Shown here: positions 22,469 to 31,556 of the stretch, piece by piece
How positions within the stretch are numbered: the stretch's first letter is position 1
How the letters are laid out: the number at the start of each line of letters is the position of its first letter
Assembly: GCA_030834895.1 (NCBI GenBank)
Contig: JAUQXA010000018.1
Coordinates: 124,001-188,000, forward strand
Origin: Anaerolineales bacterium
GTDB lineage: Bacteria > Chloroflexota > Anaerolineae > Anaerolineales > Villigracilaceae
Direction of reading: 5' to 3'
Length of the DNA: 64,000 nucleotides
The notes under the pieces: generated by a model
Database searches by the model: none
What the model was told of the DNA's origin: nothing
Seen by the model: the letters and a program-made list of their open reading frames with translations, nothing else
Position numbers and translations under genes: made by a program

Positions 22469-23395
22469 TTACTTTCCCGCTTCCTTCTTTATCTGATAAT
22501 TATCGAAATCCCTCGCCACCACTACATCTGGAAAAACAGATTGCGCCTCGGCGATGACATCCTTTTCGCGGTAGCGGCGCGAGATGTGGGTGAGAATTAG
22601 CTTCTTAACTCCTGCTTTTGTGGCGAGTTCCGCGCCCATGCGAGCGGTGAGGTGGTTGAACTGCTTCGCCATGTCGGCTTCTTCATCCAGGTATGTAGAT
22701 TCGATGACCAGCCCGTCCGCGCCTTTGCAAACCTCAACCAGATTGTCAGTTCTTCCTGCGTCGCCGACCACGACCAGTTTGCTGCCCCGCTCCCAGTCGC
22801 CAAGCACATCGTCGGGTTTGACCACTCGACCGTCTGCCAGGGTAATCTCCCGCCCTTCGACCAACTCTCGTCGTTCGGGTCCAAACGGCACACCCAGCGC
22901 ATCCGCCTTCTCAGAAAGAAACGGACGGCGTGCCTTTTCCTCGAAGACGTAGCCCAGACAGTCGGGTCCCCGATGGGTGACGGGGAAAGCCGTCACGGTG
23001 AAATCCTCCGCGTCGAAGATAACCCCAGGCTTGATCTCGTTCAAAGTCATCGGCATCGGCGGCTGGTTGCCGCGCAGGACGACATCATAAAGAAGTGTGC
23101 GAACCCGTTCCAACGTGGACTTCCCGCCGTAGATTTGCAGCTCGTCAATCGATTCCCAACGAAGCAGGGTCGAGAGTAAACCGCCCAAACCGAGGATGTG
23201 GTCGAGATGTCCGTGTGTGAGAAGGATGCGGGTCAGGCGTTTGAAGCCGATTCCAGATTGAAGAATCTGTCGCTGCGTCCCCTCGCCGCAGTCGATCAGA
23301 AACCGGTATTCGTTGTGCGAGACGACCAAAGCGGAAAGTCCGCGCCTTGCCGAGGGCGCGGATGCGGATGTGCCTAGAAAAAGAAGTTCGAACAC
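22469..23395 (-). CDS. rnz: Ribonuclease Z
   Basis: A 308-residue metallo-beta-lactamase-fold endonuclease that removes tRNA 3' trailers. Metal ligands are in LTHGHLDHILGLGG (H-x-H-x-D-H), the His of FPVTHRGPDCLGY and the Asp of VVVGDAGRTDNL. The family-specific VIESTYLDEEADMAKQFNHLTA and LILTHISRRY follow. The N terminus FLGTSASAPSARRGLSA is typical. This fits the tRNAs here, which lack an encoded CCA. It is a single-gene unit divergent from ftsK. Confidence 0.95.
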   Translation of the reverse strand: MFELLFLGTSASAPSARRGLSALVVSHNEYRFLIDCGEGTQRQILQSGIGFKRLTRILLTHGHLDHILGLGGLLSTLLRWESIDELQIYGGKSTLERVRTLLYDVVLRGNQPPMPMTLNEIKPGVIFDAEDFTVTAFPVTHRGPDCLGYVFEEKARRPFLSEKADALGVPFGPERRELVEGREITLADGRVVKPDDVLGDWERGSKLVVVGDAGRTDNLVEVCKGADGLVIESTYLDEEADMAKQFNHLTARMGAELATKAGVKKLILTHISRRYREKDVIAEAQSVFPDVVVARDFDNYQIKKEAGK

Positions 23396-23494
23396 AGTTT
23401 TGAGTCCTTGAGTTATTCAATGATAGATCGCACGGTATTTATAGGTCACGTTTGAAACGTGACACATTGTACCTCAAAGAAAACAGACCATTTG

Positions 23495-23503
23495 TGCTAT
23501 ACT
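23495..23503 (+). promoter_or_regulatory. Extended -10 promoter of ftsK
   Basis: TGCTATACT, 41 bases before the chosen ATG. The identical context TTTGTGCTATACT recurs before the Cas4-like gene at 38.48 kb. Confidence 0.6.
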
Positions 23504-23544
23504 CTGTCCAAGCATTCATCATTCGATATTCATCCTTTGTCGTT

Positions 23545-25863
23545 ATGCCCCTTCTCAAGCCCTCCACTCCCCCCAAGAAAAGCACAAAGCCTGTGGCAAA
23601 GACTCTGCCGCCCAAAAAGGGCGAACCTTCGCATGGCAAGTCCGCGCCAAAAGGGAAACAACACCAGCCGTCCCCTCCACCACCTTCACAATCCTTTTGG
23701 GACAAACTCTCCGCCGAACGCAAACTCGACGTGTTAGGTGTGGGACTTACACTGGCTGGCATCCTCATGATTCTGGGTTTGGTCTCTCCGAACCGTTCCA
23801 GACTGATTGATGCTTTTTTTGTCTTCATCTCGAAAATCTTTGGCTGGGGTGTCTTCGTTCTGTCAATCGGCTTGCTGGTTTTTGGCGTATGGCTGATCAT
23901 TCGCAAGATCGAGCGCATCCCTCCGCTTGCTTCCGAACGCGTTGCCGGCAGTATCATTCTCTTTGTCTGGCTTCTCACCGTTTTGCATTCACTGGTCGCC
24001 ACCGGTGAAACCGCTGAAATGGTTGGGGGTGAAGGCAGGGGTGGTGGCACGCTCGGCGGACTTTTCCTTCGGGCACTCTGGTTTGTGTTTGGCGGCGGCG
24101 GGATGGTGGTGGCCCTGCTTGCCTGGCTGATTATTGGTATTGCCGTTTTCCTGGACAAGCCGGTAAAGGATTTATTCTTCTGGCTCTCTCCATTGATTGG
24201 CTGGATTAAGAAATTATTTAACAAACTCATCGGTTCAAAAACTTCGCCGGACCTCAAGCCTGATTCCATTTCGACGGATGATTTCACCCCGTTGGATTCT
24301 TCCGTCGTTCCGCCTGTTGCTCAGGTGATTGAAAGTGTCCAACCCACACGCACCACCAGCGGACCTTCCGTCATCCATTGGACCCTGCCCCAACCCGGCG
24401 ACATCCTCGATGCGGGCAATGCCCCAGCCATCAATGAGGATTTCATTCAACAACGCGCGCGTCTCATCGAAGAGACTCTCGCTTCTTTCGGCGCGCCCGC
24501 CCAAGTGGTCGAGATCAGCCGTGGACCATCCATCACCCAGTTCGGGGTCGAACCGCTCTTCCTCGAAGGTCGTGGCGGAGTCAGAACCAAGGTCCGCGTA
24601 AGCAAGATTGCCTCCCTCTCCGATGACCTGGCACTCGCCCTCGCTGCGCCGCGCATCCGTATCCAGGCTCCGGTGCCGGGGCATAGTTACGTCGGAATCG
24701 AAGTGCCCAATGAAGAGATGGCGATGGTCGCCCTGCGTGATATTTTGGAAAGCGAGACCTTCAAGCGCAATACCAAGCCTCTGGTTTTTGCCCTCGGGCG
24801 CGATGTGGCGGGTGTTCCCATCGTTACCAACCTCGAAGGGATGCCGCACCTGTTGATCGCCGGCACTACCGGTTCCGGTAAATCGGTTTGCGTCAACTCC
24901 ATCCTGACTTGTATGCTGCTTTACAACACCCCCGATGATCTGCGCCTCGTCCTCGTTGACCCGAAGCGCGTGGAGTTGACCGGCTATAACGGCATCCCAC
25001 ACCTGCTCGGTCCTGTGGTGGTGGAAATGGAGCGCGTCATCGGCGCGTTGCAATGGATGACCCGCGAAATGGACAAGCGTTATCACCTGTTCGCGCAGGC
25101 TGGTTCACGCAACATTATTGATTACAACGCAAAGATGAAATTGCAGGGACAAAAGAAACTGCCCTACCTCGTCATAATCATCGACGAGTTGGCAGACTTG
25201 ATGATGATCGCCCCCGACGAAACCGAAAAGACTATCACCCGCCTTGCGCAATTGGCGCGTGCAACGGGCATTCACATGGTGCTCGCTACCCAGCGTCCCT
25301 CGGTGGACGTGGTGACGGGTTTGATCAAGGCCAACTTCCCGGCGCGCATTGCCTTTGCGGTGGCGTCCAACACCGACAGCCGCGTCATCCTCGACCAACC
25401 CGGTGCGGAGCGATTGCTCGGCCGCGGCGACATGCTCTATCAGGCCCCCGATGCCCCGTCTGCTGCGCGTTTGCAGGGTGTCTTTGTCTCCGACCATGAA
25501 ATCCAGCGGCTGACCGAATACTGGCGGACGCAGGCTGGCAACGCCAGCCCATACGCTGTCGCTGGCACTCCAACCGATTCGGTGCCGACCAATGTTCCGC
25601 TCAAACAGGGTGAGCTCTGGGACGAGGGCAAGCCAGCCGAAGGTGACCCGCTTTTTGGCGATGCTGTGGAAATCGTCCGCAAGGAAGGACGCGCCTCGGT
25701 CTCGATGTTGCAAAGAAGGTTACGCATCGGCTACACCCGCGCTTCGCGTCTCGTGGACATGATGGAAGACAAGAAGATCGTCGGTCCGCCCGAAGGTGGT
25801 ACGCAAATGCGCGCAGTCTTGGATTATGGTCAAACCGCACCGCCGAAGGACGACGGGATGTAG
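23545..25863 (+). CDS. ftsK: FtsK/SpoIIIE DNA translocase
   Basis: The start at 23545 (MPLLKPSTPP) follows the TGCTATACT box and gives 772 residues. The N terminus is Pro/Lys-rich, then four membrane helices (about 52-200), a linker, and the hexameric motor. Walker A is GTTGSGKS (near residue 440), Walker B VIIIDELADLMM (near 547), with the FtsK segments ATQRPSVDVVTGLIKANFPARIAF and GAERLLGRGDML. The C-terminal gamma winged helix (RKEGRASVSMLQRRLRIGYTRASRLVDMME) reads KOPS/SRS sites. It pumps chromosome DNA through the division septum. Confidence 0.95.
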   Translation: MPLLKPSTPPKKSTKPVAKTLPPKKGEPSHGKSAPKGKQHQPSPPPPSQSFWDKLSAERKLDVLGVGLTLAGILMILGLVSPNRSRLIDAFFVFISKIFGWGVFVLSIGLLVFGVWLIIRKIERIPPLASERVAGSIILFVWLLTVLHSLVATGETAEMVGGEGRGGGTLGGLFLRALWFVFGGGGMVVALLAWLIIGIAVFLDKPVKDLFFWLSPLIGWIKKLFNKLIGSKTSPDLKPDSISTDDFTPLDSSVVPPVAQVIESVQPTRTTSGPSVIHWTLPQPGDILDAGNAPAINEDFIQQRARLIEETLASFGAPAQVVEISRGPSITQFGVEPLFLEGRGGVRTKVRVSKIASLSDDLALALAAPRIRIQAPVPGHSYVGIEVPNEEMAMVALRDILESETFKRNTKPLVFALGRDVAGVPIVTNLEGMPHLLIAGTTGSGKSVCVNSILTCMLLYNTPDDLRLVLVDPKRVELTGYNGIPHLLGPVVVEMERVIGALQWMTREMDKRYHLFAQAGSRNIIDYNAKMKLQGQKKLPYLVIIIDELADLMMIAPDETEKTITRLAQLARATGIHMVLATQRPSVDVVTGLIKANFPARIAFAVASNTDSRVILDQPGAERLLGRGDMLYQAPDAPSAARLQGVFVSDHEIQRLTEYWRTQAGNASPYAVAGTPTDSVPTNVPLKQGELWDEGKPAEGDPLFGDAVEIVRKEGRASVSMLQRRLRIGYTRASRLVDMMEDKKIVGPPEGGTQMRAVLDYGQTAPPKDDGM

Positions 25864-25916
25864 GAACTTACAGGTTATTTTCAACCCTGAAAGGGATGAC
25901 ATAATTCCGTAAAGTG

Positions 25917-25938
25917 CATCGGGGATGCATAGTATAAT
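25917..25938 (+). promoter_or_regulatory. Promoter with inverted repeat before the B12-binding gene
   Basis: TATAAT (25933-25938) is preceded by TGCATCGGGGATGCA, whose arms are six bases. The repeat covers the -35 to spacer region, so it may be an operator. Confidence 0.45.
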
Positions 25939-25965
25939 TTTTGTCATCATTCCCTCGGAGGAACT

Positions 25966-26364
25966 ATGACCGAAAAGAAGATTAGAGTATTAGTCGCCAA
26001 GCCCGGGCTGGATGGGCATGACCGCGGCGCAAAAGTTGTGGCGCGCGCACTGCGCGATGCCGGCATGGAAGTCATCTACACCGGCTTGCGCCAGACCCCT
26101 GAAATGATCGCCGAAGCTGCTCTCCAAGAGGATGTGGATGTCGTTGGCCTCTCCATCCTTTCGGGCGCGCACATGGCATTGACTCCCCGCCTTTTGGAAC
26201 TGTTGAAGAACAATGGACAGTCGAATGTGAAGGTCTTTGTCGGCGGCATCATTCCAGATGAAGACCTGGTGCGTTTGAAAGAGATGGGTGTCAGCGGTGT
26301 GTACGGACCCGGCGCATCCACCGAAGATATTATCCGCGACGTGAAAACGTCAGTGACAGGGTAG
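25966..26364 (+). CDS. B12-binding subunit of methylmalonyl-CoA mutase type
   Basis: A 132-residue cobalamin-binding domain with GGAGG upstream of the ATG. The base-off/His-on motif D-x-H-x-x-G is in [18 protein letters not shown], followed by SILSGAHM and [14 protein letters not shown], ending [11 protein letters not shown]. Its length matches the stand-alone small subunit of acyl-CoA mutases; the catalytic large subunit is not in the window. meaB follows 142 bases later, supporting a mutase role in propionate or branched-chain metabolism. Confidence 0.93.
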   Translation: MTEKKIRVLVAKPGLDGHDRGAKVVARALRDAGMEVIYTGLRQTPEMIAEAALQEDVDVVGLSILSGAHMALTPRLLELLKNNGQSNVKVFVGGIIPDEDLVRLKEMGVSGVYGPGASTEDIIRDVKTSVTG

Positions 26365-26372
26365 CTGATAGC

Positions 26373-26412
26373 CGAAGCACAGGGTTGGAATCACGCTCTG
26401 TGCTTCGCTTCT
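26373..26412 (+). terminator. Terminator after the B12-binding gene
   Basis: CGAAGCACAG and CTGTGCTTCG pair across a loop of about 15 bases and are followed by CTTCTT. A second hairpin (ACTTCGGA/TCCGAAGT, then TTTT) lies at 26453-26487. Confidence 0.7.
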
Positions 26413-26506
26413 TAATCTGCCTTGTTGTGTTATAAATTTTGCTGTCCAACGGACTTCGGAGGTCTTGAACGGGCTTCCGAAGTTTTCCTGTAAACTGTAA
26501 ATTTCG

Positions 26507-27511
26507 ATGACTTATTTCCAATCCATTCTTGACGGTAGCCGCCTTGCCCTGTCCCGCCTGTTGACTCAGGTGGAGAATGATTCACCGGAAAGCCGCGCCG
26601 CACTCATTGAGTTGTTTCCATATACCGGACGGGCGCATTTGATTGGTGTGACCGGCTCTCCCGGCACGGGCAAGTCTTCGCTGGTGAACCAACTGGTGTT
26701 GCATTACCGCAAAACGGAAAACAAACGCGTGGCGGTTGTTGCCGTCGACCCATCCAGCCCTTTCACTGGTGGAGCGGTGTTGGGTGACCGCGTGCGGATG
26801 CGCGATCTTGCCGGCGATCCCGGCGTTTTCATCCGCTCGATGGCAACCCGTGGGTCGCTGGGTGGACTAGCCCAGTCCACGGCAAACGTGGTGCGGGTCT
26901 TCGATGCGGCTGGCTTCGATAAGATCATCATCGAGACCGTCGGCGCGGGACAAAGTGAAGTGGATATCGCCCGTCTCGCACACACTACTTTAGTTGTTGA
27001 AGCGCCCGGGCTTGGCGATGACATTCAAGCCATTAAGGCGGGTATTCTCGAAATTGCGGATATTCTGGTGGTGAACAAAGCTGACCGCCCCGGCGTGGAG
27101 ATGACCGAGAAGGCGTTGAAGTCCATGCTGGAGCTGGCGCACCCGGTACAGCATCGCTTCAAACATCATGGGACTTATATGGATGTCCCTGCCCATGCAT
27201 CCGAGCCGCAAACCCAAATGTGGATTCCGCCCATCCAGCGGACGATATCCACTGAGGGCACAGGTATCGTGGAGCTTATTGAATCCATCAAGCGGCATGC
27301 GGCATACTTAACTCAAAGCGGGGACTGGACCCTTCGGGAGCGTACCCGGCTTGAGGTCGAGCTGGATGCCCTGATCCGCGAGGAACTGGTGGAGCGTTTC
27401 AGCCGGGATGTCCCCGTAGAGCAATATGAAAGCGTGCTTGAGAAAATCGTTCAAAGGGAATTGTCACCAGGCGAGGCGGTCAAATTGTTGATGGATGGCA
27501 GGTTCAAATGA
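26507..27511 (+). CDS. meaB: MeaB/ArgK GTPase, methylmalonyl-CoA mutase chaperone
   Basis: A 334-residue G3E-family GTPase that protects and loads the B12 mutase. The P-loop is GSPGTGKSS (50-58). Base-site and switch elements are VVAVDPSSPFTGGAVLGDRVRM, IETVGAGQSEVDIA and VVNKADRPG, and the C-terminal helices form the dimer arm. TAAACT lies near 26491 with about ten bases to the ATG, again without a Shine-Dalgarno. It overlaps the next gene at ATGA. Neighbouring the B12-binding subunit supports the function. Confidence 0.95.
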   Translation: MTYFQSILDGSRLALSRLLTQVENDSPESRAALIELFPYTGRAHLIGVTGSPGTGKSSLVNQLVLHYRKTENKRVAVVAVDPSSPFTGGAVLGDRVRMRDLAGDPGVFIRSMATRGSLGGLAQSTANVVRVFDAAGFDKIIIETVGAGQSEVDIARLAHTTLVVEAPGLGDDIQAIKAGILEIADILVVNKADRPGVEMTEKALKSMLELAHPVQHRFKHHGTYMDVPAHASEPQTQMWIPPIQRTISTEGTGIVELIESIKRHAAYLTQSGDWTLRERTRLEVELDALIREELVERFSRDVPVEQYESVLEKIVQRELSPGEAVKLLMDGRFK

Positions 27512-28059
27512 GCGTGATTTACGGCGAACGCATACGCTTGCGCGCGGTGGAGCGCGAGGATGTGAAAAAGTTTTGCATCTGGGTTAACGACCCGGAAGTG
27601 ACCCGTCACCTGGCGTTGTATCTGCCTTTGTCGACTGTGGACGAGGAGAACTGGTTCGACTCATTGAGCAAGCGCGATCAAAGCGAGAAGCCGCTGGCAA
27701 TTGAAATCCGCGACGGCGATGGCTGGAAGTTGATCGGCAATTGCGGTGTGTTCGGTATCGACACGGTCAGCCGCCTTGGCGAACTTGGCATCATGATCGG
27801 TGAAAAGGACGAATGGAACAAGGGTTACGGTACTGAAACGATGACATTGTTGTTACGTCATTGTTTTGAAACCTTAAATTTGAATCGTGTATATTTGCAT
27901 GTATATGCTGAAAACCTGCGCGGCAAACGCGCCTACGAAAAGGCCGGCTTTGTGGAAGAGGGACGCTTGCGCGAGGCGATCTACAAGCGTGGAAAATATG
28001 ACGATGTGGTTGTTATGAGCGTGTTGCGCTCTGAATGGAATTTACGAAAGAAGGAGTAA
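27508..28059 (+). CDS. RimJ/RimL-type GNAT acetyltransferase
   Basis: A 183-residue protein beginning in the ATGA overlap with meaB. GNAT features are IRLRAVEREDVKKFCIWVND (first strand and helix), GELGIMIGEKDEWNKGYGTETMTLLLRHCF (acetyl-CoA pyrophosphate loop) and YAENLRGKRAYEKAGFVEEGRLREA. This is the pattern of N-terminal or small-molecule acetyltransferases such as SpeG and RimL. The substrate is unknown. It sits in an operon meaB-GNAT-prs-mutM. Confidence 0.88.
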   Translation: MSVIYGERIRLRAVEREDVKKFCIWVNDPEVTRHLALYLPLSTVDEENWFDSLSKRDQSEKPLAIEIRDGDGWKLIGNCGVFGIDTVSRLGELGIMIGEKDEWNKGYGTETMTLLLRHCFETLNLNRVYLHVYAENLRGKRAYEKAGFVEEGRLREAIYKRGKYDDVVVMSVLRSEWNLRKKE

Positions 28060-28062
28060 TCA

Positions 28063-29052
28063 ATGCACCATGCTCATCATGACCTGAAAGTGTACGGCGG
28101 AATAAAACTTTTTGTAGGCACCGGATCGCCCGAACTCGGGCAAAAGATTGCTGATTATCTCGACCTGCCTGTAAGTGAATGTGAGGTGCTCGAATTTCCC
28201 AACGAAAACCTCTTTGTCAAATTGGGTGGTAGTGTACGTGGACAGGATGTGTATGTCATCCAAACCACATCCTCGCCTGTGCATCGTAACCTGATGGAAC
28301 TGCTTATCACGATTCAAACCCTGCGGCTCGATTCCGCGGCACGGATCACGGCCGTCGTGCCGTACATGTGTTATGGACGTTCTGATAAAAAGGATCAGCC
28401 GCGTGTGCCAATCACTGCCCGCCTGATTGCCGACATGGTCGAGGTTGCCGGCGCAGACCGTTACATGACACTGGACCCGCACGCCGGACAAGTACAGGGC
28501 TTCTTTTCCATCCCTGGCGATGTTTTAACTGCCTCACATCTGCTCTCCGCGTATATAAATCAGCACCTCCGGGCCAATATGAAGAACCCCGTGGTGGTTT
28601 CGGTTGACCTGGGCTTTGCAAAAAAAGGACGCAATTATGCGGCCGAGCTGGACTTGCCGATTGCGTTCATCGAAAAACGACGGCTGGGAAATGACGCCAA
28701 TGCCGAAGCGTTGACCTTGATCGGTGACGTCAAAGACCGCGATGTGATCATTGTGGACGATGAAGTGGATACAGGCGGATCCATCGCGCAGGCCGTGAAT
28801 GTGGCCAAGCAAAACGGCGCCCGCGATGTGTACCTGGCTTTTGTTCATGCCATCCTTTCACGCAACGGCGTGGAGCGCCTTGCATCCCTGCCGATCAAGC
28901 ATATTGTTACAACCGATTCTGTCCCGCTTTCCGTTGAAAAGAAAAAAGTTCTGGAGGGACGTCTGACCATTCTCTCCATTGCCTCGCTTTTAGGCGAGGT
29001 GATTCGCCGCGCCCACGAGGGACGTTCGGTTGGCGAAATGTTCAACGAGTAA
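28063..29052 (+). CDS. prs: Ribose-phosphate pyrophosphokinase
   Basis: A 329-residue enzyme that makes PRPP from ribose 5-phosphate and ATP. Conserved segments are KLFVGTGSPELGQKIADYL, FPNENLFVKLGGSVRGQDVYVIQT, PYMCYGRSDKKD with the ATP flexible loop, the metal motif LDPHAGQVQGFF, and the PRPP loop VIIVDDEVDTGGSI. The usual D-L-H-A-x-Q-I-Q-G-F-F is only slightly changed. AAGGAG precedes the ATG. It lies between a GNAT gene and mutM with spacings of 3 and 1 bases. Confidence 0.96.
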   Translation: MHHAHHDLKVYGGIKLFVGTGSPELGQKIADYLDLPVSECEVLEFPNENLFVKLGGSVRGQDVYVIQTTSSPVHRNLMELLITIQTLRLDSAARITAVVPYMCYGRSDKKDQPRVPITARLIADMVEVAGADRYMTLDPHAGQVQGFFSIPGDVLTASHLLSAYINQHLRANMKNPVVVSVDLGFAKKGRNYAAELDLPIAFIEKRRLGNDANAEALTLIGDVKDRDVIIVDDEVDTGGSIAQAVNVAKQNGARDVYLAFVHAILSRNGVERLASLPIKHIVTTDSVPLSVEKKKVLEGRLTILSIASLLGEVIRRAHEGRSVGEMFNE

Positions 29053-29053
29053 T

Positions 29054-29857
29054 ATGCCCGAACTCCCCGAAGTCGAGACCATTGTCCGCACCCTGAAGCC
29101 GGAACTGATTGGAAAAACCATCCTCTCTGCCGACTTGCGCTGGGGGCGCACGCTCACCACTCCCTCGCCTTCCAAATTCAAAAAGCAGATTGCGGGGCAA
29201 AAGATCCTGAACGTCTCGCGCCGCGCAAAGTATCTGGTCATCCATCTGGAAGCTTACAGTTTCCTTGTGCATTTGCGAATGAGCGGGGATTTGGTCATCA
29301 GAGCGGGTAAAATCAAGCCTGAAAAACACGACCGCCTTCTTTTGCATCTCTCCAATAAAAAATACCTGGCGTTCAACGATACTCGCAAGTTTGGGCGCGT
29401 CTGGCTGACGGCCCAGCCCGAACAAATCCTCGGCAAGCTGGGACCTGAACCACTCGAAAAGGGGTTCACTCCCCGATGGCTTTTTGAAAATCTGCACAAA
29501 CGCAGTCGCTCGCTCAAGCCCCTGCTTCTTGACCAGACCTTCCTTGCCGGGCTTGGCAACATATACACCGATGAATGCCTGCATCTCGCCCAATTGCATC
29601 CCCGCGCCGCATCCAATAATGTCACCGAAGAACAGGCTCAGGCACTGCACAAGGCGATTCGCAAGGTGTTGCAGGAAGGCATCCGTCGCAATGGCGCCAG
29701 TATCGACTGGGTTTATCGCGGCGGCGAATATCAGAATCATTTTCGGGTGTACGACCGCGAAGGCAAGCCCTGCCCGGTGTGCGGAACTGCAATTCAAAAG
29801 TTTACTCTTGGGCAGCGTGGCACGCACATCTGTCCAAATTGTCAGTGCTTGAGGTGA
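29054..29857 (+). CDS. mutM: Formamidopyrimidine-DNA glycosylase
   Basis: The start at 29054 is chosen because the mature catalytic N terminus must be P-E-L-P-E-V-E-T. The enzyme has 267 residues and removes 8-oxoguanine and other oxidised bases. Seen are the N-terminal Pro2/Glu3, HLRMSGDLV, the helix-two-turn-helix region LDQTFLAGLGNIYTDECL, and the zinc finger C-P-V-C-x16-C-P-N-C at the C terminus (the usual GRGT loop is GQRGTH). It follows prs by one base. Confidence 0.96.
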   Translation: MPELPEVETIVRTLKPELIGKTILSADLRWGRTLTTPSPSKFKKQIAGQKILNVSRRAKYLVIHLEAYSFLVHLRMSGDLVIRAGKIKPEKHDRLLLHLSNKKYLAFNDTRKFGRVWLTAQPEQILGKLGPEPLEKGFTPRWLFENLHKRSRSLKPLLLDQTFLAGLGNIYTDECLHLAQLHPRAASNNVTEEQAQALHKAIRKVLQEGIRRNGASIDWVYRGGEYQNHFRVYDREGKPCPVCGTAIQKFTLGQRGTHICPNCQCLR

Positions 29858-29860
29858 AAT

Positions 29861-30616
29861 ATGACGTTCCTATACATTCTTATCGGCGTCGTTATAGGCT
29901 GGTTTATCGGCTTTTTGGATTCCAACCGGAACATGCAGAAGAAAGTCCGGGCCGCTGAATTCAATGCTGAAATAAAGATCGAGGAAGCCGAGAAAAGAGC
30001 CGCATTGGCTGAAAGAGGCTTTGCGGCGGCCAACCCCTCGCAGGATGATCCCGGGCTTCTGCGCCTCAAAAAAGTCAACGGGCGGCATACGCTGGAACTG
30101 GATGGGGTTCTTGTTCCGGCCGAGTTGACGCTTGACATGAGAAAGCGCCTGATGGAACTGATCACGGTCTTTCGATTGTGGCTCGAGCCGGGACAGACTT
30201 CACAATCTGCGTCCCAACCTGTCACGCCAGCCAGGGTTTCAACTCCACCCGCGCCCGATCCAATTCGTGAGGCTGTTTATGGTTCTCCACAGCCTATGCC
30301 TGTACGGGAGATGATTTCGCATCCCATGCAGACTTCACCCCAGCCTGCCGCCCAACCCAAAAAGCCTGAGCCCGATAAAAACATCACCTCCCTCAGCATT
30401 GTCCAGCAGATCGATACGGTCTTGCAGGAACACCTGGCGATTTCGCATCTTGCCGGGCGCGGGGTTCGTTTACAGGAATCCATTCAGGGCGGCGTGGAAG
30501 TTTATGTCGGTTCGACAAAATTCGAAATGGTTGATGATGTACCCGATGCGGAGATTAAGGCCGCCATCCGTTCCGCCATTGCGGAATGGGAAAAGAAGTA
30601 CACCCCCGGAATGTAA
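29861..30616 (+). CDS. Membrane-anchored protein of unknown function
   Basis: A 251-residue protein with an N-terminal membrane helix (FLYILIGVVIGWFIGFL), a charged coiled-coil stretch (QKKVRAAEFNAEIKIEEAEKRAALAERG) and a Pro/Gln-rich linker. A C-terminal alpha/beta domain (about 185-251) contains QIDTVLQEHLAISHLAGRGVRLQESIQGGVEVYVG. I do not recognise a family. It is 3 bases after mutM and likely in the same transcript. The topology suggests a cytoplasmic body tethered to the membrane. Confidence 0.75.
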   Translation: MTFLYILIGVVIGWFIGFLDSNRNMQKKVRAAEFNAEIKIEEAEKRAALAERGFAAANPSQDDPGLLRLKKVNGRHTLELDGVLVPAELTLDMRKRLMELITVFRLWLEPGQTSQSASQPVTPARVSTPPAPDPIREAVYGSPQPMPVREMISHPMQTSPQPAAQPKKPEPDKNITSLSIVQQIDTVLQEHLAISHLAGRGVRLQESIQGGVEVYVGSTKFEMVDDVPDAEIKAAIRSAIAEWEKKYTPGM

Positions 30617-30698
30617 TTTGGAGTCCGACAGCTTGCTGCCGAAACTATGACCCTCGCCCCAGCCGCCATTTCCGGCGGCTGGATGCTTTAAAAGTCGA

Positions 30699-31556
30699 TC
30701 AGTCTCTTTTGAATCGCGCGGTGAGGATTGGGCAGGTTACATCGTCAGCAATCTCTGCGGTGACATTGGGCGCATAGAGTTGCCGCAGGGCATTTGCGCT
30801 GTATGGCGACCCCATGCACAGCAGGTCGTAATGTCCCTCTTTATTTTCAGCCAGTATTTCCTCAACAACATTCCCCTGACGCGCCTTGACATTTGCGACC
30901 AGTCCGTCGTCTTTCGCGATCTCCAATGCCTGGCGCAGACTTCGCCCAACGGGTGTGTTTGTGTCGGTCAGGTGCCGCCAGTTGGCGCTGACTGTTTTTG
31001 CGGTTGGATAATCCAAATCTATCGGAGGGATAATGTGCAACAGAGTGATTTCAGCCCGGCTTTTCATGGCCATTTGCATAGCAATATGTTCCGCTGTTAC
31101 TTCGTAGCCCAACCCGCCCAGACAGATCAGGATTTTTTTCAGCGGCAATCTCGACTCCGGGACGTACAGGATGGGCTGTTCGATTTCCTCCATCAAATGA
31201 CGGATGGAGCGTCCCGTCAACATGCGGCGGATCTGCGGACGTCCCAACGGACCCGAAACAACGATGCAATCTTCCTGCCTTGCCCTGCGCGGGATGACTT
31301 CTTCCGCGTTGCCGTTCTGCACCTCGAGGCTGTATGTCACACCCTTTTGCTGGAACAGTTCAACAGCGCGCGCGAAGATGTCCTCCAGCGGGTGATGGTC
31401 ATCTATTGCCGCCGGGCTTAGGTTCTCTGTCACTCCAAGTAGCGTGATATTTTTTTCGAGCGTCGATGCCAGCCATGCGCCGTATTCGATCGAGGGCCAG
31501 GTCCCTTTAAATCCATTGGTCGCAATTAATAAATCGGGTTTCATAAACGGTTCCAT
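30699..31556 (-). CDS. Universal stress protein with two UspA domains
   Basis: A 285-residue protein with two tandem UspA domains, about 5-135 and 140-285. Each has an N-terminal strand (LLIATNGFKG; KILICLGGLG), a helix, and a C-terminal strand (QPILYVPES; CPILTARF). The ATP-binding G-x2-G-x9-G-S/T motif is partly kept in the second domain (LLCMGSPYSANALR) and altered in the first (VVSGPLGRPQIRRMLTGRS). The ATG at 31556 directly follows the upstream ChrA stop; a second ATG four codons later is a possible start. The role is stress signalling or nucleotide binding. Confidence 0.85.
   Translation of the reverse strand: MEPFMKPDLLIATNGFKGTWPSIEYGAWLASTLEKNITLLGVTENLSPAAIDDHHPLEDIFARAVELFQQKGVTYSLEVQNGNAEEVIPRRARQEDCIVVSGPLGRPQIRRMLTGRSIRHLMEEIEQPILYVPESRLPLKKILICLGGLGYEVTAEHIAMQMAMKSRAEITLLHIIPPIDLDYPTAKTVSANWRHLTDTNTPVGRSLRQALEIAKDDGLVANVKARQGNVVEEILAENKEGHYDLLCMGSPYSANALRQLYAPNVTAEIADDVTCPILTARFKRD

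Noticed and set aside
25870-25965. Cobalamin riboswitch before the B12-binding gene
   Set aside because: The upstream region is under 105 bases and shows only a short inverted repeat and a -10 box; no B12-box-like core was seen.
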